Part shown: one piece after another, positions 12,144-25,882 of the stretch
Numbering within the stretch: the stretch's first letter is position 1
Layout of the letters: every line of letters starts with the position of its first letter
Assembly (NCBI GenBank): GCA_003640385.1
Contig: RCAB01000213.1
Coordinates: 1-64,000 of the forward strand
Length of the DNA: 64,000 bases
Origin: Setaria digitata
Taxonomy: Eukaryota > Nematoda > Chromadorea > Rhabditida > Setariidae
Direction of reading: 5' to 3'
Position numbers and translations under genes: made by a program
Notes under the pieces: generated by a model
The model's input: the letters and a program-made list of their open reading frames with translations, nothing else
What the model was told of the DNA's origin: nothing
Databases searched by the model: none

Positions 12144-13630
12144 ACAGAACAAAGCGAAAATGTTAGGAGGGCAGTTCTTTTATTTGAATTTCTTCACGAA
12201 GAAATCATTTCAAACATTTGAAATTTTCTGAAGCAATTTTATCGTTGCGCCACTTTTTACTCATTTTAAATGATACATATTATTCATTTTATTCAAACAA
12301 CGCATCTCATTGATTTTCGATTGGTTTCTTTTCATTCAATATGAATAGTATATACTTCTCTCTATCTCCCTCCTTCTCTGCCTCTCCGTTAAATAATTTT
12401 CGCAAATCCTGTGCTGTTGTTCGTTTTCTTTTTTTTTTCTTTTTTTCCCATATTTGAATTATTTACTTTTTGTTTTTATGTTTCAGCAGCAAATGTTCTA
12501 TGCCAAACTTCGTTTTTTTTTTTTTTTTTTTTTTTTTTCGCCATTAAAAGTTCCTTTTTTAAAATTGTTTCCTTTTATGAAGGGCTAAACGGAGTATGTG
12601 TTCTGATATAATCACTAAGACAGGACAATAGAAGATACCGGTTTCTGAAATATTATTTAGAAAAGATTAAACAGTTATAATATGGCAGTTTTAATTTTTA
12701 GTAGGTAAGGAAGGCAGTTACTTTTTCGGCACCTTTGTTTGGCACCTTTTTTTTTCCTTGAGCTCTTTCATATTATCGATTATTTAATTACTATGTCATC
12801 ATTTCCTTCCCATTTTTGGGCATTCAGGCATGATTTTTTTTTTTTTTTTTTTTCAAAATTATGCATATTTGTGTCAACAATTGTTCTGTTAGTATAATAC
12901 TATCTTCGTTCAATAAGTTCTGTTTCTCCTAATGAAGACAACGTGAATCACTTTGACTTAACACAATGCGTTGTCGACTTTCCTGAAAACCCCCGCAGTA
13001 GCTGTTTAATGTGAGGATGTGTTTCTATTTTTGTTGTGAGACTTTTATGATTTTTTCACACCGTTCAAAACGATTGATTTCTGGAACGTATTCGAATAGT
13101 TGAAAACTTTTGGTTAGTGTTGTTAATTAACTGTACAAAGCTGGCTTTGCTTGTTTGGAGAGGTGAACAATCATATTTTATAGTTTTGGGAATTAATATG
13201 TTTTTATGAGAAGTTATTCTCAGTGATGGCAAAAGGTATGGTACGGAAATCCCTTAATATCTCACACTGGAAGCACATGATCAAGGTCGGAAAGTACCGG
13301 AGTACAGTCCAGGATTTCAAAAATTGTTGTGATTGATGATCTATTTCATATCATTATAGCTTTAAATTGAGTTTTTCGGTGCCTCGTGCTTTGTGAGGAA
13401 TAGAAGTGCGTCATACATGTAATAACGAGGAAAAGCATCAAGAAAACTTTTAAAGATATAATAGCATGAAAACTTTTGTGGCATCATTGCCTCTTTTATT
13501 AAAGCCAACTTAGAGACGATTCTCTTCCGGAATGTCGAGGGTGAATTAACCCAATATTCTCCAATTACAATTCTGTGTCGCCGCAGATTAGTTTGTCAAA
13601 ATGAGCGATAAAGGCCTTTTGCTTATGAAG
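12144..13630. other. TIAR 3' flank / 3' UTR with U-rich runs
   Basis: No reading frame with support is seen. Poly-T runs occur at 12513-12538 (26 T) and 12834-12853 (20 T), with many shorter ones. The region lies between two convergent genes. The 3' end of the TIAR transcript could not be placed; ATTAAA at about 12543 is one candidate signal. Confidence 0.5.
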
Positions 13631-13631
13631 C

Positions 13632-13637
13632 TTTATT
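13632..13637 (-). terminator. AATAAA polyadenylation signal (minus strand)
   Basis: TTTATT on the plus strand reads AATAAA on the minus strand, about 136 nt past the stop codon of the minus-strand gene ending at 13773. Confidence 0.45.
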
Positions 13638-13772
13638 TATATGAAAAAAATATTTGAATTAACGTATGGATAAACGCACAAGTAACTAGAACGCATTTTT
13701 TCTGTTTTTTATCGCATTATCATTTTTTCCTATGCTTTCTCGTCTTCAATTTTTTGCTGTCAGCATGACTTT

Positions 13773-14779
13773 TCAGTTCCCATCTTTGGTTGCTCGATGT
13801 GAGGCGCTTTTCGGTCTAATGGTTTTTCTTGATGCAGCAGTTGATTTATCTACTGAATCCGTTTCTTCGTCTTTCAGACTCTTGATTGGTTCAAGTGTAT
13901 CGTCCTCATCAGATCGTGACTGGAAATCAACATCAGTACTACTTGCCTTTAAATGAAACTGCTTACTGAGAAATAGATTAAGATTTAAAACTGTGATGCA
14001 ATATGATTATGGCCAAGTCCGGAAAATCGTTTTTTTTTCGATGCAGTTGAGAAAAAGCGATTTTCAAATTCTTTTCACCACACCTGATAAAATCCTTCTT
14101 TTACTTTTTTTTCCTTGTCTTGTTCAAGCGCTTCTTCTCTCTTTCGTTTCGTGGATGGTGTTGGCTCTGCTACTGGCGGATAAAATGCTTCTTTGCCGCC
14201 CCTACCAGCTAATTTTTTATAACCATCATTGAAAGGGTCCACCTCAGTGCACTGCAAAATCAAATTGTCGCCCAGTTAAAGAAAGTAATATTTATAGCGT
14301 TTAAGAGATCAGTACCTTCCTCAACTTCGATACGCTCATAAATATGTTGCTTCAGGAGTCATTCAAGTAATCGTAATCAAATCTTAAAATTCTTAAAATC
14401 TAACCTGATTTGGGGTTGCATTGTTTTTGCCTTGCGGCTTCGTTTTTCGCCTACCCTTCAGTGAAGCTTTTGAAATGTGAAATTTATTAAACTGTACTGA
14501 CTAAAATGACCGTAACTTCAGCAGGAAATTAGTAAGGTAGAATGAAAAGAAATGAAACTCATTAGTTTGTAAGTGTGGCTATTTCTGATGACCACAAGGA
14601 AAAAATTTTTGCGAATGTGAACAGAAAAGGCAGGAAATCAGCGATAATAAAATAAACCATTTGAGAAAATATTGCTGTAAGAACTTTCGCGGGTACCATA
14701 CATTTCTGTTATTTACTTTTCTTGATGGATAATTCGAAGGCGCTGAATTCTGCTTTTCTTTTAAATTATCTTTGGGCAT
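13773..14779 (-). CDS. Lysine-rich, largely disordered protein, 151 aa, function unknown
   Basis: Four exons on the minus strand: 14717-14779, 14405-14455, 14084-14251 and 13773-13946 (456 nt, phases consistent). The product is rich in Lys, Arg, Glu, Asp and Ser. It has basic clusters such as KGRRKTKPQGK and STKRKREE, a short ordered-looking motif DPFNDGYKKLAGRGGKEAFY (about residues 43-62), and an acidic Ser/Asp/Glu stretch. Composition suggests a nuclear or nucleolar protein, but no known domain was recognised. A TTTTAG acceptor-like site precedes the ATG, as in trans-splicing. The exon 2 acceptor (CTGAAG|GG) is weak and was chosen because it keeps the frame open. Exons 3 and 4 are the best supported. 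Confidence 0.6.
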
Positions 14780-14939
14780 ACTTTCTCTAACCTAAAACGT
14801 ATCGTAAATTAGGAAACAACTGCGTCGTGCAACATATTAATAAAATCTGCAAGGAAGAAAAGGAGACAATAAAAATTTTTTGAACTGGCAAGTATTACAT
14901 TTCATTTAAAGACGGCATAAGCGAAAAGAGGAAGACGGC

Positions 14940-15113
14940 TTATTTCTGGAAGGTGAAGAGAAAGGTGAAAAATTGAAGGTGGACCTCTTTCTCATTAACA
15001 TTAAGCATCTTCTGCCCATCACTCAGATCTTTCGTTGTCACAGTTGTCTCCTTCTTCTTCTTCAAGCACAACATCGTCGATACAATCATCATCATAATTA
15101 CAGCAAGTGTCAT
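14940..15113 (-). CDS. Candidate small membrane or secreted peptide, about 57 aa
   Basis: On the minus strand an ATG at 15113 follows TTTGCAG by nine bases. It encodes a hydrophobic N-terminus (MTLAVIMMMIVSTMLCL) followed by four lysines and a polar segment. The frame closes at 14940, either continuously or with a tiny intron starting at GAG|GTCCACC. The hydrophobic segment could be a signal peptide or a single membrane anchor. Its stop lies about 160 nt upstream of the ATG of the next minus-strand gene, a spacing typical of nematode operons. No homologue was recognised; short length makes it uncertain. Confidence 0.35.
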   Translation of the reverse strand: MTLAVIMMMIVSTMLCLKKKKETTVTTKDLSDGQKMLNVNEKEVHLQFFTFLFTFQK

Positions 15114-15156
15114 TTTAGTAGACTGCAAATTATTTCATTTAAGCTGGGGATCTGAA

Positions 15157-17849
15157 ATGAAAGTGGATTCAGTGGTTCATTTGATGTTTAACAGGGCCAG
15201 AGAAATATTTATTTCCATTTCACTTCATTTGTTTCTGAGATTAACACTATTAAACGTGTACATCCAAGATATTACTGCACAGAATACACCTGTGACGACT
15301 AATCAACCGCTGGAGTATGAAGCAAATGCAAAGGTACATTTTGCTCAGTGCAGAGGTCCATGAACATCGTCCGTTGGCCTGATATTATAAGGGGCTTTTT
15401 GTAGGGTATCAATTATCAAGATATGTCGAATGATGATACATGTGAGATAGGAATTTTTGTTTACGAAACAGTTTGAATGAAAAAGGAAAAATAAGCCATA
15501 AAATATGCCGCAATTACTATAGACTGCATGCTTGTGGATAATGATAACCGAATTAAATCGAACTGCTTTCCATAAAAGACAGCAATAGCCATGGCAAGTT
15601 TTTTTAAAATTCTGGAAAAAAAAACGGAAAAGATGAAGAAACAAAAGTGACAGAGTTGCAGTGCAAGTTGACAAAGTCTTAACCTTAAAACATTTTCAAC
15701 TTCAATTATTCTTCAACTTTCTGCCCAGTTCGAAATATTATAAATATTTGAAATATTTGAAGAGCAAACGGATCAAAAAGGTCAAAATAAGTTATTAGAC
15801 AGAGAAACAGCGATCATTTAAAAAGCAATCCATTAAATCTAATACGCAATCATATTTGATCCCCGAATCCTCACAAAGATAGCCGTCTTCAGGAAATCAT
15901 CTTAAGTAAACATTTCCTTTTTTCTAATACATTTCATACTTTTCCCTTTGATTTGATGTCAACTCTTTCGTTAATTTTTATAAAGTCAGGAAAACGTAAA
16001 ATATTTTAAACTGAAATTCTGAAAACTCCTGTCTGACGTATTTGCTTCTGGCAGATATAAATTGAATTGAATTACTTTTTCGAAGTGAAAAATTAAGAAT
16101 GCTGCAGGATAGACAGATCCTACCGCAGTGACAAGTACCCACCGTACATTAATTGCAGCACGTGAACGACATCACCGCCCTTGGGATTGTGCGAATATAA
16201 AATGATAGCTTGGAAGTATCATGTAATTTATATCGAGAAATATTTTCAAATAGATTTTCCCTCGGAATCCAGGAAAGGGGAAGGATGAGAGTGCGAGTGT
16301 TTTGCTGTCCAAGTAGACTTACTTCCAAGTGCTGAGTAATATTGGAGGGGAAGAGAGGAGGGAAAAACTCAGATGGATAAGTTAACTTAGCAGAGGAGAA
16401 GGGCTGATTGAAATGAATACACCTCTAATTGGGGTCACATTCACATCAACCAACATAGCAGAACAGAAACAAGGTGAGACTCTGTCGGAAGGTCCGAACA
16501 TAGTGGACGATATGACCTTATCCTCATCACCGTCATTTTTGGGCGGTCTCATATGAAAGTACGTCTAAGATGGTGATGTTATTTTATAATATCCACATCA
16601 GAGCCGAATACTTTCCCTCTAGAAGTTGTGTGATAAATTCGAATCACTGGTTGTTAATGTCTGCTCTCGGACAAGCGGTGTGGTATTTCCAACTTCCTGG
16701 ATTCTGACAGGGCATATCCCTTGCTGTGTCGCGATATCCCATACCTCGAACAGTGTTCCTTCTCATCTTCTGATATCGCTGAAGTGATTGCATTTCTGAA
16801 AATTTAGCAACGAACAAAGGATTGATGGAGCCAGCGGCGTTTTCTGCTTATCGAACTGGGAATTTTTAAGCAAGCATAGGCCATTTTCCCCCCTCTTCAT
16901 GACCCCGTCTCCGTTTCCCTAAGCGTCAAAATCGATAAAGTGAAGTCAAAACAGGGTAGGATGAAGGATCGTGGGAACTGTGGACGGATGGTTGACCCCG
17001 ATGTATGCATCGGTGTTCGTGTACCGGCGTAAGTTGAATCTCTCGATGATGAAGCAGGATATGATGCGTGTTGTGTGGAGTACAGTAACACTTGCATTGT
17101 CGGGGAAAAGTTTCTTAATTTTCTCAATAGCACTTGTCTTTCATGATACCGAAACAAACTGGCCAAGAGACATTGTTCCGTGCTTTCCTAAACTTGGCTA
17201 TCACTCATTTAATTATTTCTTTCATGAGAAATACAAAACTCCTTACTCTTTCCATTCATTGCTGTTCAGAGCATGCTAACTATTCCGTGAGGAGAAAGTT
17301 AGACTCCCTCCAGAACCTTCAGAGTAAAGATCGGGTTAATTGCACCAACCAGGACTGAGACAAATCCTCTATTTCAAGTAGGCTGGACAGGTATTGATGA
17401 ACTTAGTGTTACAGAAACACGCTATCTGAGAGCCAAAACTTCAGCAAAAGCTGAACGTCCAGGGTCATACTGAGCCATTGGATAGTGCTCTTTCTAGAGG
17501 GATGTATTATTATTGCTATATGGTTTGTACTGATTGACTTGGTATATCTTTCCACTTTTATAAGAAGGTCAGGGACATATTCTTAGCTATGTACTTGCAT
17601 TAAGTAACTCTGCTGTTTTAGGGTGGACTTACAAGTCATATTATGGACCAAGACTGCAAGCACCTTTTCAAACAAGGAAAGGATCAGGAACAAGAAATTT
17701 GGCCGAATCAGGGAAACGATCAAAAGACAAAAAATAATCAGGAGCAAGATGATCAGAAGCAGGAAGATGATGAGAAGCAAAATCGACCAATAGCACTTCA
17801 AAATATAAATATTGATTCAAATGAAGGATATAAACCGGTTCATATTTAA
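15157..17849 (+). CDS. Low-confidence two-exon gene, signal-like N-terminus and Gln/Asp/Lys-rich tail
   Basis: Exon A (15157-15333) encodes a hydrophobic stretch (IFISISLHLFLRLTLL) followed by a polar, Thr/Gln/Asn-containing segment and ends at AAG|GTACAT. Exon B (17622-17849) follows TGTTTTAG and encodes a tail unusually rich in Gln, Asp, Asn, Glu and Lys, ending at a TAA. Both are phase 0 at the junction, giving about 135 residues, but the 2.3 kb intron is long and each exon could belong elsewhere. Function unknown. The region between holds no other recognisable exon. Confidence 0.25.
16100..17450. other. Unexplained higher-GC block
   Basis: This stretch is less AT-rich than its flanks. 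It carries overlapping open frames on both strands (for example 16897-17166 minus and 16971-17279 plus), none with a recognised domain. It could be an old mobile-element remnant, but no terminal repeats, reverse transcriptase or transposase motifs were seen. Confidence 0.3.
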
Positions 17850-18546
17850 AGTTCTGCTTGAATCAATATCTATTTGGGTTAGCTTAGCCCATAACATTCC
17901 AGAAATGGCAGTGTAGCAAATCTCTGAAAGCAACTTTGGTATTACTCCCTACCAGATACCAGACTCATGTCATTTAATCTTTACCTGGAAACATTTGTCT
18001 TTTTAAAGCCTTCCGTGCATATAGGCAGAAGTATATACTACCTGTCCAGTCAGCTTCATCTTTTTTAAAGTTATTCTTAGCTCAGTAGTATTTTCCTATG
18101 CAACATAAAAATAATTCCGTGTAATGATTTTACTATCTCAAGTTTGACAATGGTTACGACTCACCGCTTTCGTCACCAGTTATTCGGGAAAAGATTGGAA
18201 GTGTATTAAACTTGGCATCATTGCCTCTTGTAAAGGACGGTACTATGGAAGCGACTCTTTATCACTCATGGTTTGGCTTAGTATGGAGTAGAAAAAAGTC
18301 ATTTGAGAATAATTTTACAGCATGTGTTAGTTAGCTGCTACATAATTCATTTGAAACACTGGTTCAACCAGCGTTATTTGATTTGGTCTAATAAATTGAA
18401 TTAGAAAAGGTTCGTGAGAGGCATTATTTTGTTGAATCTGAATGCTTTATACAGATTAGTTTACGTAGAGTTCATTAGAGAGATAATACATTTGTGATTA
18501 TTTGATTCAAGGTAGTTTAATATGTTATTCAAATTATCTTTTATGA

Positions 18547-20564
18547 ATGAACTCTAAAACAAGTGTTTTTTTGAGGTCCACTAGCCGGGATGCTTCTGTG
18601 AATCATTCCGTGGCACCTTTGGATTTCTGTTCAATAGAGCATATTCGAGAAAGAGAAAGGTTAGCATATTTATAATGATGTGTCGAGTTGTCATATTTAT
18701 TATAAGTTATGAAGTTGCTGGATTGATGTGAGATAGGGTGGAACAGTTTCACTACCATTTGCAAGCATACAACGTCTATTAACAGAAGTGGAAATAACAC
18801 TAATTTTGTTTATCATGTGAAAGTGATTTTCAGGCAGTTGTACAGCTCTTCCGATCCAGAAAATGACCCTTTGCAAAAATTGATAAATCTGGTAGAATCA
18901 GCAATCCCATCGATAAAACCAACGCGAATGCTAAAAGAGGGACAAAATACAGTGTCAGAGGCTGATTTAGTAGAGTCAAACGATAATCAAGTGGGGGTAA
19001 AACGTCCCACAACACCATCAAATGATAATTTCGGAAACAATTTTAGGTCTCCACTATCTCCAGTTATGCGAATTCCTAATTATTTACTAGCTGCTTCTCG
19101 ACATCCCATTTCAAGTTTCTCGATCCATCTTGATTCATTTGCAAGACACTTCAATTCCTCACTATTTGGTACATCACCCACGACATCTACTTCACACTTA
19201 CCGTCTGGAAGTCATTCTTCAAATGTACAAAGCAGTGGGCCATCTTCACTGGTAATGCTTCTACGTTTCATAGATTTGATTAAATATCAAGAATTAAAGG
19301 GCTGATGAAATAGGTCCGTTAAACATTTGATCCGTTATCAATGTCGATAGTTGACTTTTCTGAAAGGAAAATTTTCGACGATTTCTATAGTTGCTAACAT
19401 AAGAAGTGTGAATCTACGAAATTTCTCTTGGAAAAAAAATTAATAATTCAAATTAGACAACCAAATTTAAATCCAGATGGCCACATATTTAAAGCTTAAA
19501 ACACTTCACTTCCTATTGAACCTGGATCACTTCAAATTTTGTTCCAGCTGTTCTCAATTTAGATTTACTAACTCTTTTTATGTATGGTTTTTGAGCCGAA
19601 TAAGATCCTCCAGCTAATCTTTACAGCCTAATTCAATCCTTGCCTTCTTTCTTTCCAGATCGAATCATGTCAATACTGCATTGCTACCTCTAAGTATCCT
19701 CAGAATCATCGTAGAAACGACTGTCCGGAGATAGCAAGTATGAAACCGTGCAAAATATGCCATGCGACGGGAAGCCAGAACCACACTTTGACGTAAGTGA
19801 TCATCACCTTTTTCACTTCATTTTAATCTTGGACATTTCGTCTAAGTTGCGTGGAGTGTATGTTTATAAAGGAGACTTACGCTATTTCAGAAAATCGCCT
19901 CTGTTGCGAATAATTCGCTCAGTACCCCTCGCTTGGTGGTTTTACAACTTCGTTTTAGAGTAAGTCCCCCCTTTTCTTCTTTCATCTACCTAAATACGGC
20001 ATCTTAGTGAAGTGGAAAATGTTCCTATTCCTGTCATATCATTAGCGTCAGTTTTCTCTTATCTGTCGCAAACGTTTCTTATTAGCTTGACGCTACTGTC
20101 TAGAAGGAGACACTTTTTATTGTGATTTAAAAATCACTTTCTTTCGCTAAATGTTTGACATTTTCGCAAAGAATAGGCGTTTTCCACACCATTACCAATC
20201 ATGTCATCCGTTTCTATCACCCTTAATTAATTGTCCCGGACATTCTTTAGATTTCATATATGGCTACTGTGACAGTTCCTTCGTTGTCCTTTAACTTATC
20301 AAATGTAGTAAATGCTCCTTTCCCTATTTCATAGCTGATAACGCTATCATTTGCCATTCAATCGTTCTCCTAACTACTTTATTAGTTACAGACGGTTAAA
20401 GTAAACAATATGACAGTATTAATATTTTATCAATTAATTGTTATTGTTCTTCCAGACACTGTCCATTCAGGAGAAAAACTGTCTTAAAATTAAAAAACGG
20501 CAAGCCAGCTGATGAAAAGAAAGATGAAAGAGATGAGAAGGATGATTCGGATAATAAGGATTGA
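18547..20564 (+). CDS. nos: Nanos-family RNA-binding translational repressor, 257 aa
   Basis: Four exons: 18547-18659, 18834-19251, 19659-19792 and 20456-20564 (774 nt, phases consistent). The C-terminal part carries paired CCHC zinc fingers: C181, C184, H194, C199 and then C208, C211, H219, C224. The second finger (C-x2-C-x7-H-x4-C, CKICHATGSQNHTLTHCP) and the linking CPEIASMKPC are the nanos signature. The first finger is shorter than the classical spacing. The N-terminal ~177 residues are Ser/Thr/Asn-rich and probably disordered. The tail is Lys/Asp-rich. Nanos proteins act with Pumilio/FBF to repress maternal mRNAs in germ cells. The ATG at 18547 is the first in frame after a TGA immediately upstream; an additional 5' exon cannot be excluded. 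Confidence 0.82.
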
Positions 20565-21807
20565 ACGAACGTAAAAAGGATTGCAAATGAAATGAGACCA
20601 GTCGTTATCGATATTCGAATGTTTTGTACATTATATACATATCCTCACAATCATTATTTTTTACTTTTTTTTCCTGTTTTTCTTTTTGCTTGTGCACTTT
20701 TCTTCTGCACTAATTACCCTCTGGTTTGATCAGTGATTCGTCGTCCATCTTCACTTTTTAATCGCAAGTATCATTTTCCATAATTATTAATTCTTTGTTT
20801 TTACAAAAAAAGAACGCTTTTACAACTAATTTTAAAGTTGTAGCCTTACTTATAACTTTTGTGAACCAGATTCTGTCCTGATCGAACAGTGACCTTCTGT
20901 TTTTGGATGTTCACCTAACTTATCACCAACAATTACTGATAATAATAATTTGCTACGTGATTTTACTGATCTTTAAGAATTGGTCATCTTACCAAAGCAC
21001 CATCTCATGACCACAAAATTTCTCCATAATTAATGCATGCACTCATAGATAGACACTACCATAGATTTAGATGGAATTTTCCATATCCGTATTATTCTTA
21101 TAGCTGTATACATTTCACCTTTATCATAACAGTAGTTGTAATAATTTATAATCATGAATCGTGTAATGCCATGTATCTTTCTACTGTTCATTCATCTTAT
21201 TATCATTATAGAATGCCTCATAAAAATCGGCGCCTTCTTTTTTACTAGAAAGTTCAAACACTTCATTATTTACAACTACCTGAATAAATGAATTTGGAGT
21301 ACCTAACAGACGTTAAAATAATTTAAGCTATAAACGTTTAGATCTGGGTTTGGACTCAAACGTGTGTCTGGAATGGCGCTCATGTCTAGGTTCATTGACC
21401 CACGTCTATTCAAATTAACCGTCAAGGGCTTCCGTTTAGTTTACTTCTAGCCTTCTAAGCTTGGTCAAGCTAGCCACTGCAGGCCGAGGCTTTGACTATG
21501 TCAGCAGCTTCAGCTCAAACTCATCCGTCTCAGCGTTGGATTACTCACCGGGACTTTTGAATGGTGTGAGTTGACGGAGTTGAAGTCTCGAAGCGATCGC
21601 TTGCGGACTGTAAGTGGAGAATAGGTCTGCTGAGAGCTGGATTTGCTGTTTGGAAGTGGTTGGTGCATTGGTGCGTGCGGAGTGCATGGCACCGGGAGCA
21701 CAGGAGTAGGTATAAGTATATCAGTTGCAGTCAGGTTATGCGTGCACGGGGTGCATTAGTGATCATGGCATAAGAAAGGCTAATTAATGTGTCCTACTTT
21801 TTTGTAG
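20565..21807. other. Nanos 3' flank and intergenic DNA
   Basis: No supported gene. AATAAA at 21283-21288 is a distant candidate polyadenylation signal for the nanos gene. The segment from about 21340 to 21720 is richer in GC than its flanks and may belong to the promoter region of the proteasome gene that follows. Confidence 0.4.
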
Positions 21808-22031
21808 ATAAAAGGTCATTGTGAGGAAAGCCGAGAAGGAATGGCAGATGTTGATGTGCAGGTACCATTTAGTACGTAAAAATGTTAATGTTTCTTCTTG
21901 CTTATCGTAATATTTAACCTACTGTTTGCTTTTTTGATTACGAGGGGAAATTATCTCCTCAGCTACTAGCACTCTCTCCTGTTGTTCCGCAGTTCATTTC
22001 AAAAATGAGTATTATTCTGACTGGACCTTAA
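21808..22031 (+). promoter_or_regulatory. Possible spliced 5' leader with upstream reading frame for rpt-3
   Basis: A short exon-like segment, 21808-21861, follows TTTTTTGTAG, contains an ATG (MADVDVQ) and ends at CAG|GTACCA. A second segment starts at 21993 after TTCCGCAG. Joined, they read a 19-codon frame ending in TAA at 22029-22031. The second segment also has its own nine-codon frame including the stop (22005-22031). The RPT3 start ATG is only six bases after this stop. Confidence 0.35.
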
Positions 22032-22037
22032 GCTGTT

Positions 22038-24730
<2,693 letters not shown>

Positions 24731-25882
24731 GTAATTGAAGTTATGGGTTTCTGAATTTCCTTTGGATAATTTTTTTTCATTTCTGGAGATAATTGTATAC
24801 CACCAATCCACGCTATAAGGATGCACACAAATTGGTTTTCTGTTAACAGAGAATGCAGTATGGAAGAAACTAATCTGCCTAGTTCAAGATTTTTATTCTC
24901 ATTCTTTCTCTTATGAAGTAAATAATTTACTGATTGTTTATTTCAAGTATGATTAGTCTTGGTTATTTTGTGCTGCTTTTCGGTTAGTTATTGATCGTAC
25001 TTTTATGTTATTTTTGATCATTTACACAATTGTCTCTTGTTGTAAAGTAATCTTTTCCTGATGCGGATGTGATCTTAATGAATAAATTTTCCATATAAAA
25101 TTTCTCGAGAATTTTATCAATTCTTAGCGAAGCTGTTGCACGCGTTGAAAGAAATTACCGGTATATTTCTCGTAAACTGAAATTTTTTTCTTTCGAATTT
25201 GTTGTAAAGGTACATGGAAAGTGCTCTTTAAACGTAGGGCGCAACATTTACCCATTTGAAGGAGGTACGGTATCAAATACATGTTCGGTTAGTAGGTTTG
25301 TTTATCGATGTATAGTGTTGTGAGGGAAACCTGTTTATATTATGTCTGACCTACAGATCGGATTTCGCAAGCAGAAGTCGTATGTCGTGTACGATGCACA
25401 TCTTGGGGTTATTTTCTAATCCGCTGCAATAAAATTTAGCGTAAAATCTGTCGTTTATACTGAAAATCAGGTAAATCTTAAGGATGACTCGGTGAGCAGT
25501 TGATTTTGTCATTTGGTATTCAGTGTTTTAGTTGGGCTTTCTCATGTTCTTTGCTGTATTATTTCCTGTGATTAATTTGGTCTCGGATATTGGAAAATAA
25601 ATTATTCCCTTGGGCGTTACGATCTCTAGGGCTTATGAAATTTTATACTATAAACTTGAAAATATTCAACCATGTTGGAACTAAGTTCACTGTGGCAATA
25701 TTCTCGTGCTGGAGACTGTATTTGGAGTGGGAATTATTTGTTTCTTATCTATTTTTAGTTGAGCTTCTGAATATTAAAATTGAAGCGTTTCCGGCGCTAA
25801 TTATGTAAATGTCCAAGGATAAAAAATTTCTTTTCAGTCTCAAGCTTGGGCGCGATTCAGTGTTTGTGTGATTGTTTGGGCG
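24731..25882. other. rpt-3 3' UTR and intergenic DNA
   Basis: No coding region is supported. AATAAA at 25081-25086, about 350 nt after the stop, is the likely polyadenylation signal of rpt-3. TTCTTTTCAG at about 25829-25838 is a candidate trans-splice acceptor for the next gene. Confidence 0.55.

Noticed and set aside
15345..15674. 109-residue minus-strand frame
   Set aside because: Phe/Cys/His-rich and overlaps the plausible plus-strand exon end; no start context or domain.
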